NCBI GenBank assembly: GCA_002320245.1
Contig: DCKD01000037.1
Location: 1 to 9,404, forward strand
Direction: 5' to 3'
DNA length: 9,404 bases
Source: Lachnospiraceae bacterium UBA1683
GTDB lineage: Bacteria > Bacillota > Clostridia > Lachnospirales > Lachnospiraceae
Shown here: one piece after another, positions 1-3,882 of the stretch
Position numbering within the stretch: position 1 is the first letter of the stretch
Layout: each line of letters opens with the position of its first letter
The notes under the pieces: model-generated
Told to the model about the DNA's origin: nothing
Seen by the model: only the letters and a program-made list of their open reading frames with translations
Database searches by the model: none
Made by a program: the position numbers and the translations under genes

Positions 1-22
1 CGTTTAATTTGCCGAATAACAC
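1..22 (-). CDS. Possible start of a gene running off the left edge
   Basis: An AGGAGG-type ribosome binding site (minus strand, about positions 31-36) is followed after 8 nt by a GTG codon at 22-20. From this GTG the frame stays open to the edge (seven codons). The overlapping ATG at 24-22 reaches a stop after six codons, so GTG is the better candidate. The ribosome binding site overlaps the stop codon of the TnpV remnant just upstream, an arrangement typical of tightly packed mobile-element genes. Too little is present to name a product. Confidence 0.3.
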
Positions 23-34
23 ATAAGCAACCTC

Positions 35-193
35 CTACACATAAACCAATCCATTCAGAATTACTTCATCCACCCGGTTACGGATATTACTTACCCTGCG
101 GATCCATTCCATCTGGTCCCTGCCTTTTAAATCCTCTGTGACATTCCGTAGAAACCTTTCCGCCTTTCTAACCTGTACCGAATTTCGGTACAA
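35..193 (-). pseudogene. tnpV: C-terminal remnant of a TnpV-type transposon protein
   Basis: After the TAA of the 207-residue gene (194-196), the same frame stays open for 52 codons and ends at TAG (35-37). The conceptual product contains VTEDLKGRDQMEWIRRV followed by SNIRNRVDEVILNGLVYV. From memory of the family, this matches the C-terminus of TnpV, a protein of roughly 110-125 residues found on Firmicutes transposons (VTE-LK..-M-WV-RMN-IR...EI...-IY pattern). The N-terminal half is missing and there is no good start codon or ribosome binding site of its own, so I call it a remnant. It could also be reached by readthrough of the preceding TAA. The role of TnpV in transposition is not well defined. 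Confidence 0.65.
174..192. repeat. 19-bp palindrome at the end of the 207-residue gene
   Basis: TGTACCGAA (174-182) and TTCGGTACA (184-192) form a perfect inverted repeat with a single central base. It starts one base after the TAA of the upstream gene and lies at the start of the TnpV-like frame. No T-run follows on either strand, so it is not a standard terminator. It could be a protein-binding site or mark a recombination junction. Confidence 0.6.
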
Positions 194-817
194 TTATAGT
201 TTTGGTGCAATCTCACTATGTATCTGCTTTCGTTGTGCCTTGAACCTTGCAAATGCCTTGTCGGATTGCTCCATTTTTTCACGGATTTTCCCCACTTCCT
301 TCTCTAGCGACAATCCCTCAGCATCTTCCCCCATCCACTCTACAAAGCCGTCCCATATAGACGTGATGCGTTCTTCCCTATCAAGAATCTCTTCCTGTGC
401 TGATTGTATGGACTCGTTTATATCCGATGCCCACTCCTCTCTTGTTGCATATCTGCCTCCACATTCCTCCTGCCATGGATATGTTGCATCTGCTAATACT
501 TCTTCATTTTCCGTAATCTCTTTGCGGTACATTTCAATATCATCAAAACATTGCAGGAAGTCTACCGCATCAAAATCCCCCCAAAAATCATTTTCGGTTA
601 TATAATTGGTTATATAATGCAGTAATGGCATACTGGGGAATGTTTTTTCTCGATAATTCTCAAGCCACTCATCTGCCTCACATGTTTCATTCATGAAATC
701 TTCTGCATATTTTATCAGCAGTTCTTCCACTGTAAATCCTACAGATAATGCCTTTCTCGCTATCTGTTTGTAATCCGCATACGAAAATTTCAATGCTAAA
801 GTACCTTCTTTTATCAT
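194..817 (-). CDS. Hypothetical acidic 207-residue protein
   Basis: The ATG at 817 is preceded by a good ribosome binding site (GGAGAG, about 6 nt upstream), which supports this start. The product is strongly acidic through the middle (many E and D residues). Residues about 135-195 are rich in E, K, R and Q and look helical or coiled-coil. There is no signal peptide, membrane segment or recognisable catalytic motif. The N-terminus (LKFSYADYKQIARKALSVGF) looks like the opening helices of small plasmid or ICE proteins, but I do not recognise the family. The context of a TnpV tail directly downstream and small HTH and XRE genes upstream suggests mobile-element cargo. It ends immediately before a 19-bp palindrome, and the same frame continues after the stop into the TnpV-like segment. 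Confidence 0.75.
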   Translation of the reverse strand: MIKEGTLALKFSYADYKQIARKALSVGFTVEELLIKYAEDFMNETCEADEWLENYREKTFPSMPLLHYITNYITENDFWGDFDAVDFLQCFDDIEMYRKEITENEEVLADATYPWQEECGGRYATREEWASDINESIQSAQEEILDREERITSIWDGFVEWMGEDAEGLSLEKEVGKIREKMEQSDKAFARFKAQRKQIHSEIAPKL

Positions 818-861
818 AATGCTCTCCTCTTCCCTATTTTTTTTAATATTTACTTTACTTT

Positions 862-891
862 TTGACTGATATCCCTTATAATAGATATAAA
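862..891 (+). promoter_or_regulatory. Plus-strand promoter of a candidate short RNA
   Basis: TTGACT (862-867) and TATAAA (886-891) are separated by 18 bp, close to the sigma-A consensus. No plus-strand coding sequence follows, but a strong intrinsic terminator does, about 35-70 nt downstream. Confidence 0.45.
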
Positions 892-897
892 TCAGGG

Positions 898-963
898 TAT
901 CATTATATTGGCGTGTGATGAATTCCTGAAAGAACGTTTCTTGGCAGGGGACGTTCTTTTTTT
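898..963 (+). ncRNA. Candidate short antisense or leader RNA 1, ending in a terminator
   Basis: The predicted transcript begins a few bases after the -10 box at 886-891 and ends at a hairpin: AAAGAACGT (929-937), a 13-nt loop, ACGTTCTTT (951-959), then a T-run to 963. It would be about 65 nt. Its only ATG frame stops after three codons (ATG AAT TCC TGA), so it is probably non-coding. It is antisense to the DNA upstream of the 207-residue gene, so it could act on that gene's leader if a minus-strand transcript crosses here. This is a prediction from promoter and terminator alone. Confidence 0.4.
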
Positions 964-979
964 ATAACATATAACGATT

Positions 980-1054
980 CTACGGATATCTAACTTTCTC
1001 TTCTCCGTCAACCTCCAGAACGCTATTGATATGAAGACTTGTTTTTTCCCACAT
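980..1054 (-). CDS. Possible 24-residue peptide or gene remnant
   Basis: An ATG at 1054 opens 24 codons ending at TAG (980-982). The end of the product reads VLEVDGEEKVRYP, which looks protein-like. No Shine-Dalgarno sequence lies at the right distance from the ATG, so it may be the tail of a degraded gene. It lies between the two candidate plus-strand RNAs. Confidence 0.2.
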   Translation of the reverse strand: MWEKTSLHINSVLEVDGEEKVRYP

Positions 1055-1066
1055 ATCTGTTACAAT
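1039..1066 (+). promoter_or_regulatory. Plus-strand promoter of the second candidate short RNA
   Basis: TTGTTT (1039-1044) and TACAAT (1061-1066) with a 16-bp spacer resemble a sigma-A promoter. The only structure downstream before the antisense small gene is a terminator hairpin. Confidence 0.4.
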
Positions 1067-1072
1067 GTAATT

Positions 1073-1126
1073 GGTTGTTTATTTGAGTGCCTGAGACTTG
1101 CCGGTCTATGTAGGCACTCTTTTTTT
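1073..1126 (+). ncRNA. Candidate short RNA 2, a structured terminator hairpin
   Basis: About 54 nt would run from the TACAAT promoter to the T-run at 1120-1126. Nearly all of it is one hairpin: outer stem GAGTGCCT (1085-1092) with AGGCACTC (1112-1119), and an inner stem AGAC/GTCT around TTGCCG. No reading frame of useful length is present. It ends just before the 3' end of the small membrane-protein gene on the other strand, so it is antisense to sequence following that gene. It has the same promoter-hairpin-T-run layout as the candidate at 898-963. Confidence 0.4.
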
Positions 1127-1322
1127 ATATCCACGCCATCAGCATGGACAATATCACCGGTTCCACAATCAGAATAAATACCCCGATTCCGGCTGTCAGC
1201 CAGTAGCTGAATGTCTCCGTCTGTCTCTTGGGTTTTCTCTCCTGATAGTCCCAGCACGGATACATCCGGCTTGCATCGGGACGCCGGATGTAATACTTGC
1301 AGCTCTTACAGGTTGCTTTCAT
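1125..1322 (-). CDS. Small Cys-motif protein with one C-terminal membrane helix
   Basis: The start is the ATG at 1322, preceded by AGGAGG with 7-nt spacing; a longer frame from 1367 lacks such a site. The 65-residue product opens with MKATCKSCKYYI, a C-x2-C knuckle at residues 5 and 8, with a third Cys at 23 (MYPCWDY). A basic linker follows, then one hydrophobic segment at about residues 40-65 (WLTAGIGVFILIVEPVILSM). It is therefore likely a tiny single-span membrane protein with a cytoplasmic, possibly metal-binding, head. Its ATG overlaps the TGA of the upstream HTH gene (ATGA), so the two are probably translationally coupled. I do not recognise a named family. Confidence 0.7.
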   Translation of the reverse strand: MKATCKSCKYYIRRPDASRMYPCWDYQERKPKRQTETFSYWLTAGIGVFILIVEPVILSMLMAWI

Positions 1323-1654
1323 GGCTTGTCCTCCTCTATCATTACCTCTCTCTGACAGTACCCGCATATTTTAGCAAGTTCCTGAGGATTAAACTCTGGC
1401 ACATATTTTCTTGCATTCCGGTCTTTTAGTGGTTTCTGATACTTTTGATAATCCATGAATACATATGTATTAATCAAAGGATGTCCATCTCCTTCCAGAA
1501 TGGAGTACGGGCTGTATCTTCCTTTCTTTATCTCCTCTTGGATGCCAAGAATCCTTCGCCCGACCGTTCTTACGCTACAGTGGAATTCATCCGCCAGCTT
1601 TCCGATTGTCATGTACGGATACCCTCTTATCTGTTCCATGTATATAAGTCCCAT
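1319..1654 (-). CDS. Small HTH-containing phage- or ICE-type protein
   Basis: The product has 111 residues. The start at 1654 has a strong ribosome binding site (AGGAGG, about 6 nt upstream). Residues about 14-38 (MTIGKLADEFHCSVRTVGRR) fit a helix-turn-helix: an N-terminal helix, the turn at the CS residues, and a basic recognition helix. The rest (YSPYSILEGDGHPLINTYVF, then a basic region) has no motif I know. Small proteins with such an HTH occur in phages and conjugative elements as accessory DNA-binding proteins. It overlaps the next gene by four bases. The promoter is not evident, because the roughly 180 bp upstream are degenerate. Confidence 0.65.
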   Translation of the reverse strand: MGLIYMEQIRGYPYMTIGKLADEFHCSVRTVGRRILGIQEEIKKGRYSPYSILEGDGHPLINTYVFMDYQKYQKPLKDRNARKYVPEFNPQELAKICGYCQREVMIEEDKP

Positions 1655-1837
1655 ATATCTCCTCCTGCTCTCTTTGATAATGGCGTGATATCTGCCTATC
1701 TGATAATTCCAACTTTCATGTTTACTACCATTTCCCCTTCTCGTTGAACTCGGTGCATTTCACACCGATGTGATTATTTGTTTAATTGGCTTGTCCTCCT
1801 TCCTACCGCCTAGGCGGCATTTATCCCGTTGAACCCC
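1655..1837. other. Degenerate stretch with palindromes, no convincing gene
   Basis: No frame here has a start with a ribosome binding site and more than about 20 codons. The stretch contains a 12-bp perfect palindrome CCGCCTAGGCGG (1806-1817) and a CGGTG/CACCG hairpin (1751-1767). A 13-bp copy of the translation-start region of the 65-residue gene (GGCTTGTCCTCCT on the plus strand, 1788-1800 and 1323-1335) is also present, but here no ATG follows. It looks like eroded coding sequence. Confidence 0.4.
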
Positions 1838-2029
1838 TCAGACCTTTGATCCTTCATCTGGTTGTGGGCAGCTATAAGGTCTCTGTTGAGGTGGCTTGCT
1901 GGGCTGTTCAGTATTGCTTTGAGAAAAAAGTAATGCATTCGCTACCGCAATAACATACTTCTTATTTTCCGTTGACAGAAAAGCGCTAATGTCTTTTATC
2001 TCCTTAATTTCTGCTATACCATTTATCAT
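1838..2029 (-). CDS. 63-residue microprotein facing the XRE repressor
   Basis: The ATG at 2029 has a GGAG ribosome binding site 8 nt upstream and a near-perfect promoter further up. Residues about 6-37 are helical (EIKDISAFLSTENKKYVIAV). The tail (residues 40-63) is rich in Pro, Gln and Ser and probably disordered. The helical part resembles the C-terminal end of the divergently transcribed repressor at 2171-2503: both carry L-x2-ENKKY followed seven residues later by LL-x2-Q, with E-I about eleven residues before ENKKY. There is no HTH. One inference is that it interacts with the repressor, for example as an antirepressor or mixed dimer; it could also be an unrelated small element gene. Its function is unknown. 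Confidence 0.65.
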   Translation of the reverse strand: MINGIAEIKEIKDISAFLSTENKKYVIAVANALLFSQSNTEQPSKPPQQRPYSCPQPDEGSKV

Positions 2030-2063
2030 TTACACCGCTCCTTTCTTTTTTCTTGTCACAATC

Positions 2064-2092
2064 ATTATATTTGCTAATTTTTCTTTTGTCAA
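2064..2092 (-). promoter_or_regulatory. Consensus promoter of the 63-residue gene
   Basis: On the minus strand, TTGACA (2092-2087) and TATAAT (2069-2064) are separated by exactly 17 bp, a full sigma-A consensus. TTGTCA occurs twice on the plus strand, at 2053-2058 and 2086-2091, 33 bp apart. The second copy overlaps the -35 box, so these could be repressor sites. Confidence 0.75.
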
Positions 2093-2116
2093 GGCTTTTG
2101 GTCTATGTTTTTTCTC

Positions 2117-2145
2117 TTTACAAGCATTTTTTTTTGTGATATAAT
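2117..2145 (+). promoter_or_regulatory. Promoter of the first XRE repressor
   Basis: TTTACA (2117-2122) and TATAAT (2140-2145) are separated by 17 bp, ahead of the repressor ATG at 2171. It is back to back with the minus-strand promoter at 2064-2092, giving the classic divergent repressor switch layout. Confidence 0.7.
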
Positions 2146-2170
2146 TTGTTTCAAAAAGTGAGGTGATTTC

Positions 2171-2503
2171 ATGGAGCCATATGAACGCATCAGACAATTA
2201 AGAAAAAAGCTCTTAAACATGACACTTGAAGAATTTTCCAATAAAATCAATATATCACGTTCTAATCTCGGCAATATTGAAACCGGAAGAATAGGTCTTA
2301 CCGAACGTGTCCTCTCAGATATTTGTCGTTCATTTAATGTCCGACAAGACTGGATTATAAACGGAATAGAACCAATATTTGAAGAGGACTCTAATCCATT
2401 GGATGCTGAAATATCCAAATTGTATTCATCTTTGACAGATGAAAATAAAAAATATCTATATGGTTATATCCAACGCTTATTAGAAGAACAGCAAAAAAAC
2501 TAA
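2171..2503 (+). CDS. XRE-family (Cro/CI-type) repressor
   Basis: The product has 110 residues. The start has a GAGGTG ribosome binding site 7 nt upstream. The helix-turn-helix lies at about residues 18-42 (TLEEFSNKINISRSNLGNIE followed by TGR), a standard HTH_3 fold for sequence-specific DNA binding. The segment NVRQDWIINGIEPIF (56-70) is the usual post-HTH helix of prophage and ICE repressors. The C-terminal helices (about 78-107, including LTDENKKYLYGYIQRLLEEQ) probably mediate dimerisation. There is no peptidase domain, so it is not cleaved in the way LexA is. It is divergent from the 63-residue gene and likely represses both promoters. The gene ends convergently with a Cys-rich minus-strand frame (4-nt overlap). 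Confidence 0.9.
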   Translation: MEPYERIRQLRKKLLNMTLEEFSNKINISRSNLGNIETGRIGLTERVLSDICRSFNVRQDWIINGIEPIFEEDSNPLDAEISKLYSSLTDENKKYLYGYIQRLLEEQQKN

Positions 2504-2640
2504 CCCACAAAATACTGGCAAGCAATGCAGTTGCAAATGCACACCTGCTCTTTGCTTGTCAGTGGCTCTGCCTTCAATCCTTCAGAACGTCCACTACGGT
2601 GATTGCTACACTTCTGCTGACAGTTAAATTGCATATACAT
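2500..2640 (-). CDS. Possible 46-residue Cys-rich protein
   Basis: From ATG at 2640 the frame runs 46 codons to TAG (2500-2502), and it stays open a further 18 codons upstream of the ATG. The product has NCQQKCS near its start and VCICNCIACQYF near its end, giving two Cys pairs and possible metal binding. No clear ribosome binding site precedes the ATG. It overlaps, in another frame, the tail of the small ORF at 2574-2765, so one of the two frames is probably what remains of a frameshifted gene. I do not recognise a family. Confidence 0.3.
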   Translation of the reverse strand: MYMQFNCQQKCSNHRSGRSEGLKAEPLTSKEQVCICNCIACQYFVG

Positions 2641-2765
2641 TTTTTCGTGCAATGTAGGGTATTTGCATCCCTTGTCAGAAGAATAATGTCCGGCAAATCA
2701 ATCTGCTTTAAGATTGCCACCATGTTTTTAATTTCCTGTTGTTTTTTCTCTTAAAGTCCTGACAT
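2574..2765 (-). pseudogene. Small ORF with a stop at codon 5, related to the 39-residue protein
   Basis: A good promoter and a GAGGTG ribosome binding site precede ATG at 2765, but codon 5 is TAA (2751-2753). In the same frame after the stop comes EKKQQEIKNMVAILKQIDL, then PDIILLTRDANTL, and the frame ends at TGA (2574-2576). The KKQQ-(E/D)-I-x2-(M/I)-V pattern matches the intact 39-residue protein at 3342-3461, so this looks like a second, broken member of the same family. The residues after DANTL are unlike the family, and the sequence may shift into the Cys-rich frame at 2500-2640. Restart at ATG 2723 would give a 49-residue product without a good ribosome binding site. It faces the second XRE repressor. 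Confidence 0.5.
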
Positions 2766-2806
2766 GTCTTTTCACCTCGCTTTCTATTATTGTTGCTTGT
2801 GTGATT

Positions 2807-2835
2807 ATTATATATCTCTCAAACAATATTATCAA
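2807..2835 (-). promoter_or_regulatory. Promoter driving the broken small ORF
   Basis: On the minus strand, TTGATA (2835-2830) and TATAAT (2812-2807) are separated by 17 bp. The start site would lie near 2800, about 35 nt ahead of ATG 2765. A functional-looking promoter ahead of a broken frame suggests recent decay. Confidence 0.65.
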
Positions 2836-2864
2836 TATGTTTTTTGTTGTTTTTGTGATATATT

Positions 2865-2896
2865 ATTGTTTATGAGATATTGACATTGTTTCTCAT
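2865..2896. promoter_or_regulatory. Candidate operator sites around the second XRE promoter
   Basis: ATTGTTT occurs at 2865-2871 and again at 2885-2891, exactly 20 bp apart, with an inverted copy (AAACAAT) at 2821-2827 inside the divergent promoter. ATGAGA (2872-2877) and TCTCAT (2891-2896) form an inverted repeat that brackets the -35 box. Placement over both promoters fits autorepression by the adjacent XRE protein. Confidence 0.4.
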
Positions 2897-2908
2897 CATA
2901 TGTATAAT
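2880..2908 (+). promoter_or_regulatory. Perfect consensus promoter of the second XRE repressor
   Basis: TTGACA (2880-2885), a 17-bp spacer and TATAAT (2903-2908) match the sigma-A consensus at all twelve positions. The repressor ATG follows at 2938. Such a strong promoter on a repressor gene implies tight autoregulation. Confidence 0.85.
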
Positions 2909-2937
2909 AAGGATAAAGAAAAGAGGTGGTTTATACT

Positions 2938-3324
2938 ATGAAGGAGCAATTAAAAAAACTTCGCAAGCATTTAGATATGACACAACAGGCTTTTGCAGAC
3001 AAAATAGGTATGAAACAAAATACAATTGCTCAATACGAAATGGGTAGAACTGTTCCTAGTGATGCTATTGTTTTTTCTATATGTAGAGAATTCGGTGTAA
3101 GTGAGAACTGGCTCCGCACTGGAGAAGGTGAAATGTTTGAACAGCTTACCGAACAAGAAAAACTGATGAAATATACAGCCTTGTTGCTAAAAAACAAGGA
3201 TTCTGCTATCGCTACCGCAATACAGACATTAATCATTACATATGAGCAGTTAGATGATACAAGCAAAGCTACATTAGAGAAAATAGCGTTGCAGTACATA
3301 GACAATTTAAAAAAGAGCCAGTAA
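2938..3324 (+). CDS. XRE-family (Cro/CI-type) repressor, second copy
   Basis: The start is the ATG at 2938 (GAGGTGG ribosome binding site 8 nt upstream); an in-frame GTG at 2926 lies inside that site and is rejected. The product has 128 residues. The HTH spans about residues 14-40 (MTQQAFADKIGMKQNTIAQY, then EMGRTVP), followed by FGVSENWLRTGEGEMF, a hallmark of phage and ICE repressors. The C-terminal half (75-128) is helical and probably dimerises. It lacks a LexA-like protease domain. It is related to the repressor at 2171-2503 mainly through the HTH and the segment after it. A divergent small ORF lies upstream and a convergent small ORF downstream, sharing a hairpin with its last codons. 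Confidence 0.92.
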   Translation: MKEQLKKLRKHLDMTQQAFADKIGMKQNTIAQYEMGRTVPSDAIVFSICREFGVSENWLRTGEGEMFEQLTEQEKLMKYTALLLKNKDSAIATAIQTLIITYEQLDDTSKATLEKIALQYIDNLKKSQ

Positions 3325-3335
3325 CCCGGCTCTTT
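3309..3335 (-). terminator. Intrinsic terminator of the 39-residue gene
   Basis: Stem AAAGAGCC (3312-3319) with GGCTCTTT (3328-3335) and an 8-nt loop. Read on the minus strand the stem ends in six T residues (complement of 3309-3314). It overlaps the last codons of the second XRE gene; on the plus strand the T-run is only three, so it serves mainly the minus-strand gene. Confidence 0.7.
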
Positions 3336-3341
3336 ACAGTA

Positions 3342-3461
3342 TTACTTCAGATATGTTTGAATGAATATAAGTATAGCTCGTACTCTTTCAGGCGATTCTT
3401 TTTGAAGTAATTCGACAATAAATCGTATGTCTTGCTGTTTTTTGTGTTCATCGTTTCTCAT
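3342..3461 (-). CDS. 39-residue helical microprotein
   Basis: The ATG at 3461 has a perfect GGAGG ribosome binding site 8 nt upstream and the gene ends in a strong terminator, so it is very likely expressed despite its size. The product contains HKKQQDIRFIVELLQKESPE followed by RVRAILIFIQTYLK. This is two predicted amphipathic helices joined at SPE, with no DNA-binding motif. The second half resembles the C-terminal helical tails of many small XRE repressors (L-x-x-x-SPE-x-V-x-x-(I/V)-L-x-(F/Y)-I pattern). It is related to the broken ORF at 2574-2765 through KKQQ-(E/D)-I. It converges on the second XRE gene. The function is unknown; modulation of a repressor by helix pairing is an inference. 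Confidence 0.7.
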   Translation of the reverse strand: MRNDEHKKQQDIRFIVELLQKESPERVRAILIFIQTYLK

Positions 3462-3515
3462 ATGTAAGACCTCCATCCGCATAAACAAACACACATTCGA
3501 AATTCCTATAACTAC

Positions 3516-3544
3516 ATATTACTACTGCCAGCTATAAAAATCAA
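3516..3544 (-). promoter_or_regulatory. Weak promoter candidate of the 39-residue gene
   Basis: On the minus strand, TTGATT (3544-3539) and TAATAT (3521-3516) have a 17-bp spacer. The -10 box is poor. An SOS-box-like site lies just upstream (3552-3565), and TTCGAAAT/ATTTCGAA inverted repeats (3496-3503 and 3548-3555) flank the promoter. Confidence 0.3.
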
Positions 3545-3551
3545 TGTATTT

Positions 3552-3565
3552 CGAACGCATGTTCT
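3552..3565. promoter_or_regulatory. LexA (SOS) box-like site
   Basis: CGAACGCATGTTCT matches the Gram-positive SOS consensus CGAACRNRYGTTYC at all but the last base. It lies about 8 bp upstream of the candidate -35 box of the 39-residue gene, so LexA control of that gene is possible. A 14-bp match can arise by chance. Confidence 0.45.
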
Positions 3566-3584
3566 TTTGATCTGTTGAAAAGTA

Positions 3585-3604
3585 TGTGGATAACATGTGA
3601 ATAA
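3585..3604. promoter_or_regulatory. Two tandem DnaA-box-like sequences
   Basis: TGTGGATAA (3585-3593) is the exact reverse complement of the DnaA box TTATCCACA. TGTGAATAA (3596-3604) is the reverse complement of TTATTCACA, which also fits TTATNCACA. The two are in the same orientation and 11 bp apart, one helical turn. No replication gene is visible nearby, so a role in replication or regulation is unproven. Confidence 0.5.
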
Positions 3605-3686
3605 CTTTTTGACATGAGATACACCACCAACTTTTATACTAAGTAAACAGGGAAATTCAGGAAACCTTATGCGAAAAAAGGAAATC

Positions 3687-3702
3687 GTCCACTATAGTGG
3701 AC
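3687..3702. repeat. 16-bp perfect palindrome after the XRE fragment stop
   Basis: GTCCACTA and TAGTGGAC abut with no spacer, two bases after the stop of the small XRE fragment. On the minus strand a run of six T lies about seven bases beyond, so it could be a weak terminator. The symmetry also suits a regulator-binding site. Confidence 0.55.
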
Positions 3703-3704
3703 AC

Positions 3705-3878
3705 TTATTTATATTTAGATTCAAACAGGTCTACAATACGAACTTTAAGACCTATAGCTAACCTTTCCATTGTGTTCATCGTTGGGTTTGACGACTCATC
3801 CATTATTTTCTGAATTGCTGATTTTGACAATCCGGTCATCAACGATACCTGGCGAACCGATAAATTTTTCTTGTGCAT
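3705..3878 (-). pseudogene. C-terminal part of a small XRE-family regulator cut at an IS66 junction
   Basis: From the ATG codon at 3878 the 57-residue sequence is MHKKNLSVRQVSLMTGLSKS followed by an IQKIM...NPTMNTMERLA stretch and ending DLFESKYK. This is most of a compact one-domain XRE protein (usually about 65-75 residues): helix 2, turn, recognition helix and the final helices are present. The first helix is missing, because upstream sequence switches abruptly to the tnpC 5' part at about 3879-3883. No ribosome binding site precedes the ATG, and the longer frame from 3956 merely reads antisense to nothing known, in another frame of tnpC. A possible matching first helix lies at the other junction (4416-4487). 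Confidence 0.6.
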
Positions 3879-3882
3879 AATC

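Noticed and set aside
138..605. Plus-strand frame of 155 codons opposite the 207-residue gene
   Set aside because: It lacks a ribosome binding site, and its Ser/Cys/Ile-rich product is what antisense reading of an acidic gene gives; the minus-strand gene has a clear start.
1060..1257. Minus-strand 65-codon frame overlapping the small membrane protein
   Set aside because: It lies in another frame of the 65-residue Cys/membrane gene, without a ribosome binding site, and runs through the terminator hairpin.
2515..2562. Long hairpin (CTGGCAAGCAA with TTGCTTGTCAG) after the first XRE gene
   Set aside because: No T-run follows on the plus strand, the loop is 26 nt, and it lies inside the Cys-rich frame, so it was not called a terminator.
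3796..3882. C-terminal extension of the tnpC 5' fragment past the junction
   Set aside because: These codons read the XRE fragment in the wrong frame and have no IS66 similarity, so they are not part of a real protein.
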